Assembly (NCBI GenBank): GCA_905480305.1
Contig: CAJQPV010000250.1
Location: 1-7,338 of the forward strand
From: an uncultured Gammaproteobacteria bacterium
GTDB taxonomy: Bacteria > Pseudomonadota > Gammaproteobacteria > UBA9214
DNA: 7,338 bases
Direction of reading: 5' to 3'
The notes beneath the pieces are model-generated. The model was not told where the DNA came from. It made no database searches and saw only the letters and a list, made by a program, of their open reading frames with translations. The position numbers and the translations under genes were made by a program. The stretch's first letter is position 1. Each line of letters opens with the position of its first letter. This document shows, in pieces, positions 1 through 4,535 of the stretch.

Positions 1-317
1 CGGCAGCCTGGACAGATGGTCATCAAAGCGTTCATCCGCCTTCTTGATAAGTCGTTTATAGAATCGCTTTTCGCTGCCACCTGATTTATCGCCGCAAACC
101 AGGAGAATGGCTTTGCGCTTCGGATCGAAGGCAAATGCCACGCGCCATACACCTTGGCGTGCTTCGACCCGTTCAGGGTATCAACCCTCGGCCTGCCCAA
201 TTGCGGACCAGACACTTCCAGTAGCCGGGCTTGAGCCAGTAACTCGTCCTGTACCCCCTTCTGCAAGTCTTCGAACTCCACATCGAAGGCGTCATGAAAC
301 TGAACATCCCGGTCCAG
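1..317 (-). pseudogene. RelE-like Gp49-type (HigB-like) toxin, broken and partial
   Basis: Read on the minus strand from about 317, the frame gives DRDVQFHDAFDVEFEDL and later GPQLGRPRVDTLNGSKHA. This is the N-terminal half of the phage-derived Gp49-like (DUF891) branch of RelE-type mRNA interferases. At about 149-156 the frame changes, and the family continues as GVWRVAFAFDPKRKAILL, then GDKSGGSEKRFYKRLIKKADERF up to the window edge. About 11 residues that normally lie between the two blocks (the NMKELRF-type strand) are missing, so a deletion of roughly 30-40 bases with a net frame change has occurred. The first codon is CTG (317-315) preceded in frame by TAA; an ATG would be expected there, so the start may also be damaged. 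The C-terminus lies outside the window, and the XRE antitoxin that usually follows would also be outside. A strong promoter faces the gene. The toxin is probably inactive. Confidence 0.75.
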
Positions 318-322
318 GGTAG

Positions 323-351
323 ATTATGTTATTGAAGGCATATGTTGTCAA
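323..351 (-). promoter_or_regulatory. Sigma70-type promoter of the Gp49-type toxin relic
   Basis: On the minus strand the -35 box is a perfect TTGACA (351-346), the spacer is 17 bp (345-329) and the -10 box is CATAAT (328-323). Transcription would start near 317-315, right at the presumed first codon of the toxin, so the transcript would have almost no leader. Assigned from sequence match only. Confidence 0.65.
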
Positions 352-361
352 ATACATGCGA

Positions 362-397
362 GATACCAATCAGGCTACATTATGGATGCCAATCAGG
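362..397. repeat. Two direct copies of GATRCCAATCAGG
   Basis: GATACCAATCAGG (362-374) and GATGCCAATCAGG (385-397) match at 12 of 13 positions with a 23-bp period, about two helical turns. They lie just upstream of the minus-strand toxin promoter and could be tandem binding sites for a regulator, for example the antitoxin encoded outside the window. The function is inferred. Confidence 0.4.
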
Positions 398-441
398 ATT
401 TATCGACAGGCAGGTTGTATATGGGCAGTCATTGGATTTAG

Positions 442-497
442 TTGTTAATTTTTCCGAGTTCTTCCGTGGATTTCGTGGCCATTGATTATTTGAGGCT
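442..497 (+). repeat. Interspersed 56-bp repeat, copy A
   Basis: This block contains the core TTCTTCCGTGGATTTCGTGG. It aligns without gaps to copy B at 2630-2685 (48 of 56 identical). The core is also shared with inverted copy C at 3092-3122 (28 of 31 identical). It lies directly upstream of the HigBA promoter, between the first and second toxin-antitoxin modules. No coding frame or transposase is associated with it. Confidence 0.75.
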
Positions 498-502
498 CAG
501 TA

Positions 503-531
503 TTGCTTAAGTCCCATACTGGGACTATTAT
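503..531 (+). promoter_or_regulatory. HigBA promoter with embedded palindromic operator
   Basis: A -35-like TTGCTT (503-508), a 17-bp spacer (509-525) and a -10 box TATTAT (526-531) are visible. The spacer is almost filled by the perfect dyad AGTCCCATACTGGGACT (510-526), with 7-bp arms and a 3-bp centre. A repressor bound there would block RNA polymerase, which fits autoregulation by the downstream HigA. The expected transcription start is near 537-538, at the first base of the toxin ATG, so the mRNA would be leaderless. The dyad is seen directly; the binding protein is inferred. Confidence 0.7.
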
Positions 532-537
532 AAGTTG

Positions 538-822
538 ATGAGAATCATTGCTCTATCGACGTTGAAAGCGTTCTGGGAGCATAAACCGGCATATTCTGAT
601 GCCATTGAGCCAGCTTTGGCCTGGTATCGACATGCTTTAAAGGCTGACTGGGCCGCGCCTGCTGATGTGAAAAATGACTTCCGGAGCGCCAGTGTCCTGA
701 AAGATGGCAGGGTGGTGTTTAACATAGGCGGGAATAAGTACCGGCTGGTTGTGTGGATTAACTACGCCTACCGTGTTGTATACATACGGTTCATTGGTAC
801 ACATGCACAATATGATCTGTGA
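538..822 (+). CDS. higB: HigB-family mRNA interferase toxin
   Basis: This 94-residue protein is a HigB toxin of the RelE/ParE superfamily, expected to cleave mRNA on the ribosome and to be neutralised by HigA. Family marks in order are the N-terminal MRIIALSTLKAFWE, the ADWAAPADVKNDF block (about 37-48), the core strand VVFNIGGNKYRLVV (59-72) and the C-terminal VYIRFIGTHAQYD (81-93). The protein ends at QYDL, a few residues earlier than many relatives, which add a short KID-like tail; the catalytic C-terminal strand is still present. ATG at 538 is chosen. A TTG codon at 535 is in frame, but neither has a Shine-Dalgarno sequence, and the -10 box ends only six bases before 538. The antitoxin gene follows 33 bp after the stop codon, giving the toxin-first order typical of higBA. 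Confidence 0.9.
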   Translation: MRIIALSTLKAFWEHKPAYSDAIEPALAWYRHALKADWAAPADVKNDFRSASVLKDGRVVFNIGGNKYRLVVWINYAYRVVYIRFIGTHAQYDL

Positions 823-842
823 TGTACAGAGCATTTAATGCT

Positions 843-848
843 GGAGGT
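843..848 (+). promoter_or_regulatory. Strong ribosome binding site that sets the HigA start
   Basis: GGAGGT lies 7 bases upstream of the ATG at 856. This makes 856 the start rather than the in-frame ATG at 838, which has no such site. It contrasts with the toxin gene, which has none. Confidence 0.85.
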
Positions 849-855
849 AAACAAA

Positions 856-1215
856 ATGGACATCAAACCGATTAAAACCGATGCCGATTATCGGGCGGCA
901 TTAAAGGAAATTGAAACGCTGATGATGGCAGAGCCAGATACACCGGAAGGTGAAAAGCTGGATGTATTGGTGACGCTTGTTGAGGCTTATGAACGAAAGC
1001 ATTATCCGCTTGCTCTACCTGATCCAGTTGAAGCTATCAAGTTTGAAATGGAGCAAAAAGGTTTAACTGTTAAAGATCTGGAGCCAATGATTGGAAAAAG
1101 TAATCGGGTCTATGAAGTTTTGAATCACAAGCGCTCGTTGACGCTTAAAATGATTTGGCGCCTGCACGAACAGCTTGGCATTCCTGCTGAGTCATTGATT
1201 AAGCAGCCCTCATGA
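856..1215 (+). CDS. higA: HigA-family XRE antitoxin
   Basis: This 119-residue protein begins MDIKPIKTDADYRAALKEIE, the usual opening of HigA antitoxins that pair with HigB toxins. The first half is acidic and helical (EIETLMMAEPDTPEGEKLDVL). The second half is an XRE-type helix-turn-helix (about 61-113), with GLTVKDLEPMIGKSNRVYEVL and then SLTLKMIWRLHEQLGIPAESLI. It should bind HigB and repress its own operon through the 510-526 palindrome. ATG 856 is preferred over the in-frame ATG 838 because of the GGAGGT at 843-848 and because relatives start at this MDIKP. The reading frame is intact, and together with the intact toxin this is the one canonical TA pair here that looks fully functional. 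Confidence 0.92.
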   Translation: MDIKPIKTDADYRAALKEIETLMMAEPDTPEGEKLDVLVTLVEAYERKHYPLALPDPVEAIKFEMEQKGLTVKDLEPMIGKSNRVYEVLNHKRSLTLKMIWRLHEQLGIPAESLIKQPS

Positions 1216-1300
1216 ATAATTGCATGATGTCTGTGCCATAGCGATAACAGGACAGTTTTGCCCTACGCTAAACATAAAAGCGGCAAGCTTCGATTGGTGA

Positions 1301-1378
1301 CACCTGCCGGCAAAATATTGTTGCCCGCTCCAGGTCGTTGGTGATCCCGCCTGTTTCACGGGACTGCCGCACCAGGTG
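1301..1378. repeat. Nested inverted repeats, possible structured element
   Basis: The outer arms pair CACCTG (1301-1306) with CAGGTG (1373-1378) and CGGCA (1308-1312) with TGCCG (1365-1369). Inside, TCCCG (1345-1349) pairs with CGGGA (1359-1363) around a 9-base loop. An alternative inner hairpin pairs GGCAA (1309-1313) with TTGCC (1321-1325). There is no U-tract, so it is not a typical terminator. The function is unknown. Confidence 0.4.
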
Positions 1379-1490
1379 AAGGCAGCTGTTAGTCAATCAT
1401 CGGGGCCGGGTGGTGCTGAGGTCGGTGGGCTGGTGTTGCAGATGGATTTTAGACCAGATTCAGTCGTGGAATATTGAGTATATATCGTGC

Positions 1491-1494
1491 AAGG
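1491..1494 (+). promoter_or_regulatory. Ribosome binding site of the zeta-like kinase
   Basis: AAGG is placed 8 bases before the ATG at 1503. It is a modest but acceptable site and supports this start, which also gives the expected short lead into the Walker A motif. Confidence 0.55.
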
Positions 1495-1502
1495 TATAGT
1501 GC

Positions 1503-2081
1503 ATGAACGAAAAACATATTGTACTTGTTGCCGGTCCTAACGGATCGGGTAAGACTACTATTGCTCAGGCCTATGCAGATGAGCATGCTCTACTTTATCT
1601 TGGTGCAGACCAGATTGCCGATGAGCTCTCACCAGGACGGTGGGATAATGTACGCATTCAGGCTGGAAGAGTTTTTCTTCGGCGGGTACAGGAAAAAATA
1701 GGTCGTGGTGAGTCTATGGTTGTTGAATCCACGCTATCGGGACGATCGATACGTGGAATGATCCAACAAGCAAAGCGTGTAGGGTACCAGGTATCCATTA
1801 TTTTCGTATTTCTGGAAACGCCCGAGCACTGTATCAGCAGGGTCAGAGAGCGGGTTCTGAAAGGTGGCCATGATGTACCGGAGGTTGATATTAGGCGGCG
1901 ATTCTCCCGTAGCAAGGATAATTTTTGGAATATCTACCGGTACGAGGTCGACAACTGGTACTTGATTTGCAATTCGGCGGAATTGCCCCAGGAAGTTGCT
2001 ATTGGTCAGAAGGCAAGTTTCGAGATAGTTGATGATGTGCTATATAATCTATTCATGGCCGATATCAATATAAAGAGCTAA
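1503..2081 (+). CDS. Zeta-toxin-like P-loop kinase (COG4185 type)
   Basis: This 192-residue protein resembles the zeta-toxin/COG4185 group of small P-loop NTPases. The Walker A motif GPNGSGKTT is at 11-19, followed by LGADQIADEL with Asp36, the position of the catalytic or substrate-binding Asp in this group. VVESTLSGRS (73-82) corresponds to the zeta ETT-like segment. The Arg-rich lid region is RVRERVLKGGHDVPEVDIRRRFSRS, after about residue 113. Zeta toxins phosphorylate UDP-N-acetylglucosamine and so poison cell-wall synthesis; that activity is known for the family and only inferred here. The frame is intact with all visible nucleotide-binding motifs. A 57-residue gene follows after 4 bp and is probably cotranscribed. 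No epsilon-type antitoxin is seen upstream. It could also be a non-toxic kinase of the same fold. Confidence 0.82.
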   Translation: MNEKHIVLVAGPNGSGKTTIAQAYADEHALLYLGADQIADELSPGRWDNVRIQAGRVFLRRVQEKIGRGESMVVESTLSGRSIRGMIQQAKRVGYQVSIIFVFLETPEHCISRVRERVLKGGHDVPEVDIRRRFSRSKDNFWNIYRYEVDNWYLICNSAELPQEVAIGQKASFEIVDDVLYNLFMADINIKS

Positions 2082-2085
2082 ATTT

Positions 2086-2259
2086 ATGAGTAGTCGCATT
2101 GAACGGGTAGAAATATACAGGGAAGCCTTGCAGATTCTACGCATAGCAAATCGCGCAGTCCGGGATGCACGGATGGAAAGCCACAGGCTAAACGTACCGA
2201 ACGTCTATTCTCGTAATAAGAAGATCTACTATGATCTGCCAGATCGTCAGGTGTGCTAA
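2086..2259 (+). CDS. Small 57-residue protein, possible partner of the kinase
   Basis: This short frame starts with ATG 4 bp after the kinase stop. It begins MSSRIERVEIYREALQILR, has a charged helical first half, and ends VPNVYSRNKKIYYDLPDRQVC. From memory, small proteins with an N-terminal helix and a VPNVYSxxGxIYYxLPDG-like tail often lie next to COG4185 kinases. The present tail looks cut a few residues short, because relatives usually continue after the LPDG-like turn. The tight spacing and the lack of another antitoxin make it the best candidate antitoxin or modulator of the kinase, giving toxin-first order, unlike classical epsilon-zeta. The function is inferred; the reading frame and spacing are seen directly. 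It shows no similarity that I recognise to epsilon antitoxins. Confidence 0.7.
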   Translation: MSSRIERVEIYREALQILRIANRAVRDARMESHRLNVPNVYSRNKKIYYDLPDRQVC

Positions 2260-2287
2260 GTTTTGTTGCTAACCCCCTTCTGCATTA

Positions 2288-2505
2288 TCAGCCTATTCTA
2301 GAATCTCTAACAGCATTCAGGATATCCTGCGTCGTTGCCTTTGTTTTTATGCCCGGGATATCAAAGAGTGAACTCGCCTTTTCTTTTTTGATAGCAAGGA
2401 AAATATCGTTCCATCCTTTCTACGGATTTCGACTTCTTCCTTCTGGGCAATAACCAGCAGCTTCGCCAGATTTTGACGCGCTTCTGAATAAGTAAATACC
2501 TTCAT
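2288..2505 (-). pseudogene. Phd/YefM-family antitoxin, frame broken at A AAA AAG
   Basis: From ATG 2505 the minus strand reads MKVFTYSEARQNLAKLLVIA, then EEVEIRRKDGTIFSLLSKK, the DNA-binding N-terminal part of a Phd/YefM (prevent-host-death) antitoxin. In this frame the protein stops at 2347 after 52 residues, with an unrelated tail. The -1 frame continues with KASSLFDIPGIKTKATTQDI and LNAVRDSRIG to a TGA at 2290-2288, which is the toxin-binding C-terminus expected for the family. The switch falls in A AAA AAG (2389-2383), a perfect bacterial -1 slippery heptamer. A slip there gives a 72-residue product. It is either a one-base loss from A7, a sequencing error, or true recoding. GGAG lies 9 bases before the ATG. 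The gene converges on the 57-residue gene and has no intact toxin next to it. Confidence 0.75.
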
Positions 2506-2511
2506 GTTGGC

Positions 2512-2607
2512 TTACTCCAGTATCTCGATATTAAGTTCGGTAGCAATCTGCTGTATTTTGGTGTGATATATTTTCGCTTGATCATGGTAGATGATGCCTC
2601 CTTTGAG
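2512..2607 (-). pseudogene. Unrecognised coding remnant upstream of the Phd gene
   Basis: The minus strand is open from just after a TGA at 2610-2608 to a TAA at 2514-2512 and reads GGIIYHDQAKIYHTKIQQIA then TELNIEILE. It looks like the C-terminal end of a real protein, with protein-like composition and a stop 6 bp before the Phd start codon. It has no ATG or GTG start and is cut off near copy B of the interspersed repeat. It could be the tail of a lost toxin or another cotranscribed gene. I do not recognise the family. A competing reading is the 27-residue ATG frame at 2585-2502, which overlaps the Phd start by ATGA, but its composition looks less natural. Confidence 0.35.
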
Positions 2608-2629
2608 TCAACTCCCCTGAAATGCTTTG

Positions 2630-2685
2630 TTGTTAATTTCCCCCTGTTCTTCCGTGGATTTCATGGCCATTAACTATTTGAGACT
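2630..2685 (+). repeat. Interspersed 56-bp repeat, copy B
   Basis: This copy has the same length and orientation as copy A at 442-497, with 8 mismatches and no gaps, and has the core TTCTTCCGTGGATTTCATGG. It separates the Phd module from the CopG/PIN module. Confidence 0.75.
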
Positions 2686-2707
2686 GACTGTTAACTTCGC
2701 CCTGGCG

Positions 2708-2742
2708 CACATATAAATACACATATAGGTGAATATAGGTGA
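2708..2742. promoter_or_regulatory. Short direct repeats before the CopG gene, possible operator
   Basis: CACATATA occurs at 2708-2715 and 2720-2727, and ATATAGGTGA occurs twice in tandem at 2723-2732 and 2733-2742. Short repeats just upstream are common operators for ribbon-helix-helix antitoxins such as the gene that follows. The second repeat also forms part of the GAGGTG-type ribosome binding site region. The role is inferred; the -35 and -10 boxes are unclear. Confidence 0.4.
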
Positions 2743-2752
2743 GGTGTGAGCT

Positions 2753-2982
2753 ATGGGCCAAGTGACAATCTACCTGGAAGATGAGAATGAGAAAAAATGT
2801 CTGCTGCAGCAAAGGCTGAGCATTTATCAAAGAGCAAATGGGTCGCAAGTTTGATTAAGGCAAAAGTAGCAAGTGAGTGGCCTGAATCAATCACTCATCT
2901 TGCAGGCGCCTGGAAGGATCTGTCATTAGCAGAGGAAGACAGGGCAAGCCCTGGTCAGGATGTCGAACGAGAGGCGCTTTAG
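2753..2982 (+). pseudogene. CopG/RHH-family antitoxin, frameshifted at A6
   Basis: ATG 2753, preceded by GAGGTG, opens with MGQVTIYLEDENEKK, the beta strand and linker of a CopG-type ribbon-helix-helix antitoxin. In that frame it stops at 2852-2854 after 33 residues. The expected continuation lies in the frame of ATG 2797: MSAAAKAEHLSKSKWVASLI, then SEWPESITHLAGAWKDLSLAEEDRASP and a stop at 2982. One extra A in the run at 2792-2797 would restore the family sequence. Translation from ATG 2797 alone would make 61 residues without the DNA-contacting strand, and there is no good ribosome binding site for it. The toxin gene that follows, overlapping the stop by one base, is itself decayed, so a dead module is the simplest reading. 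Confidence 0.75.
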
Positions 2983-3069
2983 TGTATATTCTTTATACGA
3001 CCATATTTAACTGATTGGTTACAGGATGCGCTACCCGAAGAGGGGGTATATCTTAAACAATCAGGATAA
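2982..3069 (+). pseudogene. PIN-domain (VapC-like) toxin remnant
   Basis: GTG at 2982 overlaps the antitoxin stop in TAGTG, a normal coupling for vapBC-like pairs. The frame reads VYILYTTIFN, then TGA, then LVTG. After a frame change at about 3025 it reads DALPEEGVYLKQSG and stops at 3067. PIN toxins of this group start like M-YILDTNIFNWLVDG, followed by a D-LPEEGVYV-like block. So three lesions are visible: the first catalytic Asp replaced by Tyr, a nonsense codon where Trp is usual, and a frameshift. The rest of the gene (about 100 codons) is missing, with repeat copy C and the insertion sequence following. Family assignment rests on about 25 residues plus the neighbouring antitoxin. Confidence 0.6.
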
Positions 3070-3091
3070 ATTCCCGACTTAAGTTAAAATC

Positions 3092-3122
3092 AGCCACGGA
3101 ATCCACGGAAGAACACGGAAAA
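3092..3122 (-). repeat. Interspersed repeat core, inverted copy C
   Basis: The reverse complement carries TTCTTCCGTGGATTCCGTGG and matches copy A at 28 of 31 positions. It follows the PIN remnant and lies 47 bp from the left end of the insertion sequence, in opposite orientation to copies A and B. Confidence 0.7.
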
Positions 3123-3169
3123 ATAAATGCCTTACGAGAAATATTTTCGTTCTTTTGCTATTAAATTTT

Positions 3170-4477
3170 GGGCTCTTCCCCTGGTCGGGTGGGTAACTTT
3201 CATCTCACCACTGCCTCAGGATAAAGATTCAGTCCTCCAAGGTGGAAGTAGATTGCATTGGCAAACCGCGTTTTGTTGCGGAAACCTCTACTGCGCACCT
3301 TGATCGTTTTTATCCGGCTATTGATGCCTTCTGCCGGACCATTGCTTACCTTCAGGACAATCGCATTCAATATTCCCCACAAGTGCTCCTTGATGGTCTT
3401 GGCAACTTCCTTGATCGGATTCAGGCGACTGCGCACTGCCCAGGATAGCCACTGCTCCCACCCTTTTCGGGCCCAGGTCTTACTGACATAGTGCCAGAGT
3501 GACATTGCCAGCTCTTTGATCGCCCAGGCACGAGCCGTCTTCAGTGTGCTCTCACGCAACATCTTGAATCGTATCTTCTGCTTGTGTGTCATGTTCTCCG
3601 GGTTGTATAGCCAGTCATACTTGCTGCCCTTCAGATCCTCGTAACCTTCACTCATCAAGGCTTTGTGCTCCTGGCGACGCACCTTATCGACAGCTTCGCC
3701 AAGATACTTGGCCACATGAAATTTATCGAAGGCAATTTTCTCTTCTGCTTCCGGAATACTTTCCAATGTGGCATTGATAAACGCCGGCCACATATCCATG
3801 GATATACTTTCTATTGCCTCACGTTGCTCTTCTGTCAGGCTGCCATACCAATCCTTGAGACCCTCTTTCTTGCGGTCACTGCCCACATGCAACACCGTGC
3901 CTTCATCTTGGTCCGACACAATCGTTACGTAGTCGTGGCGCTTCCTGAAGGCTGTCTCATCAACGCCTATCTGCGTCGCACAGGTCTCTTCTCTGCGAGA
4001 CAGTCCCCGCACAACAGCACGCTGCATAATCCCGTCAATCGCGTTCCAGCTCAGCTTCATCAATCGAGAAACTGCCAGCGTGGAGGCCTCTTTCAACCAG
4101 TCAATCACCAGCGCCTCAAACATCGCCGTAAACCCCGAACCAGGCTCAGCCCAAGGGACTGATGCTGTGACCACTCCGTGTTCTTCGCACTTTACTCTGC
4201 GTATATCTGCAACCAGAATAGTCTTGTACTGACAGGTGTCCAGGTGCCGCCATCGGCGGGGACGCGAATCATACCCCGGCGACTCCTTGCCACAGGTCGG
4301 GCAACATGACCTTGACCCTTCCTCCTGTTCTACCTGTACCGTCACTTCCCCCTCTGGCACACTCAGTTCAACACCGGTTACCTGCCAGGGACTCTTGATA
4401 CCCAGAATCTGAGCGTATAGGTCTTTGTCTCTCATCACCCATAAGGTAATCTACCCACTCTATTTGGGGAAGAGCCC
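3170..4477 (-). mobile_element. ISL3-family insertion sequence
   Basis: The element is 1308 bp with one transposase gene. The ends are imperfect inverted repeats of 26 bp (3170-3195 and 4452-4477): 12 identical outer bases GGGCTCTTCCCC, a 6-base divergent stretch, then an inner block ending GTGGGTA. GGCTCTTC-type ends are typical of ISL3. The family usually makes 8-bp target duplications, but flanks TAAATTTT (3162-3169) and AAATAAAT (4478-4485) do not match, so the element may have lost one flank by rearrangement. Confidence 0.88.
3200..4438 (-). CDS. ISL3-family DDE transposase
   Basis: This 412-residue protein is full length for the family. An N-terminal zinc-binding region (CPTC at 46-49, then Cys84 and His87) is followed by a helix-turn-helix region at about 110-145. 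The catalytic triad reads as Asp160 in GVDETAF, Asp215 in SISMDMWPAF and Glu370 in NGPAEGINSRIKTIKVRSRG. DKFHVAKYL at about 238-246 is another typical block. The protein cuts and pastes the element using the inverted repeats on each side. GTG 4438 or the adjacent ATG 4435 may be the start; neither has a strong ribosome binding site. No frameshift or stop is visible, so the element is potentially active. Confidence 0.93.
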   Translation of the reverse strand: MMRDKDLYAQILGIKSPWQVTGVELSVPEGEVTVQVEQEEGSRSCCPTCGKESPGYDSRPRRWRHLDTCQYKTILVADIRRVKCEEHGVVTASVPWAEPGSGFTAMFEALVIDWLKEASTLAVSRLMKLSWNAIDGIMQRAVVRGLSRREETCATQIGVDETAFRKRHDYVTIVSDQDEGTVLHVGSDRKKEGLKDWYGSLTEEQREAIESISMDMWPAFINATLESIPEAEEKIAFDKFHVAKYLGEAVDKVRRQEHKALMSEGYEDLKGSKYDWLYNPENMTHKQKIRFKMLRESTLKTARAWAIKELAMSLWHYVSKTWARKGWEQWLSWAVRSRLNPIKEVAKTIKEHLWGILNAIVLKVSNGPAEGINSRIKTIKVRSRGFRNKTRFANAIYFHLGGLNLYPEAVVR

Positions 4478-4492
4478 AAATAAATAAAGATT

Positions 4493-4503
4493 ATTCCGTG
4501 GCT
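4493..4503 (+). repeat. Interspersed repeat, short fragment D
   Basis: ATTCCGTGGCT is the exact reverse complement of bases 3092-3102, the outer end of copy C. Copies C and D thus face each other across the insertion sequence. Only 11 bp match, so D alone would be weak; its position gives it weight. Confidence 0.4.
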
Positions 4504-4535
4504 AAAAAATAAAAATGAATAGCACTCAGCGTGCT
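4504..4535 (-). terminator. Weak intrinsic terminator of the efflux operon
   Basis: On the minus strand AGCAC (4535-4531) and GTGCT (4525-4521) form a 5-bp stem with a loop containing the adaptor stop codon. A T-rich tract follows (4516-4504). The stem is short, so efficiency is uncertain. Confidence 0.4.

Larger units (their letters stand above)
1216..1502. other. Intergenic spacer between HigBA and the kinase gene
   Basis: No gene is supported in these 287 bases. The minus strand has a 42-codon open stretch (1396-1268, TTG start) without a ribosome binding site or recognisable family. The spacer holds a nested inverted-repeat structure described separately (1301-1378). No convincing promoter for the kinase gene could be placed. 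A terminator for higBA was not found either. Confidence 0.5.

Noticed and set aside
107..322. 71-residue plus-strand open frame
   Set aside because: It lies antisense to the Gp49-type toxin relic, has no ribosome binding site and its composition is not protein-like.
1268..1396. 42-codon minus-strand frame in the HigBA-kinase spacer
   Set aside because: It has only a TTG start directly after a stop, no ribosome binding site and no recognised family.
1268..1396. attC-like integron recombination site
   Set aside because: Length and inverted repeats are suggestive, but GTTAGTC and GCTAAAC do not fit the GTTRRRY and RYYYAAC core sites, and no integrase is present.
1495..1500. TATAGT as a -10 box for the kinase gene, with TTGAGT upstream
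   Set aside because: The spacer is only 15 bp and the predicted start of transcription would fall inside the gene.
2253..2453. 66-residue plus-strand frame
   Set aside because: It is antisense to the Phd antitoxin, whose family sequence is clear on the other strand.
2502..2585. 27-residue minus-strand frame overlapping the Phd start by ATGA
   Set aside because: The overlap and the AAGGAGG upstream are attractive, but the residues look less natural than the alternative frame and match no family I know.
3242..4162. Several plus-strand frames of 63-165 residues
   Set aside because: They are antisense shadows of the ISL3 transposase.
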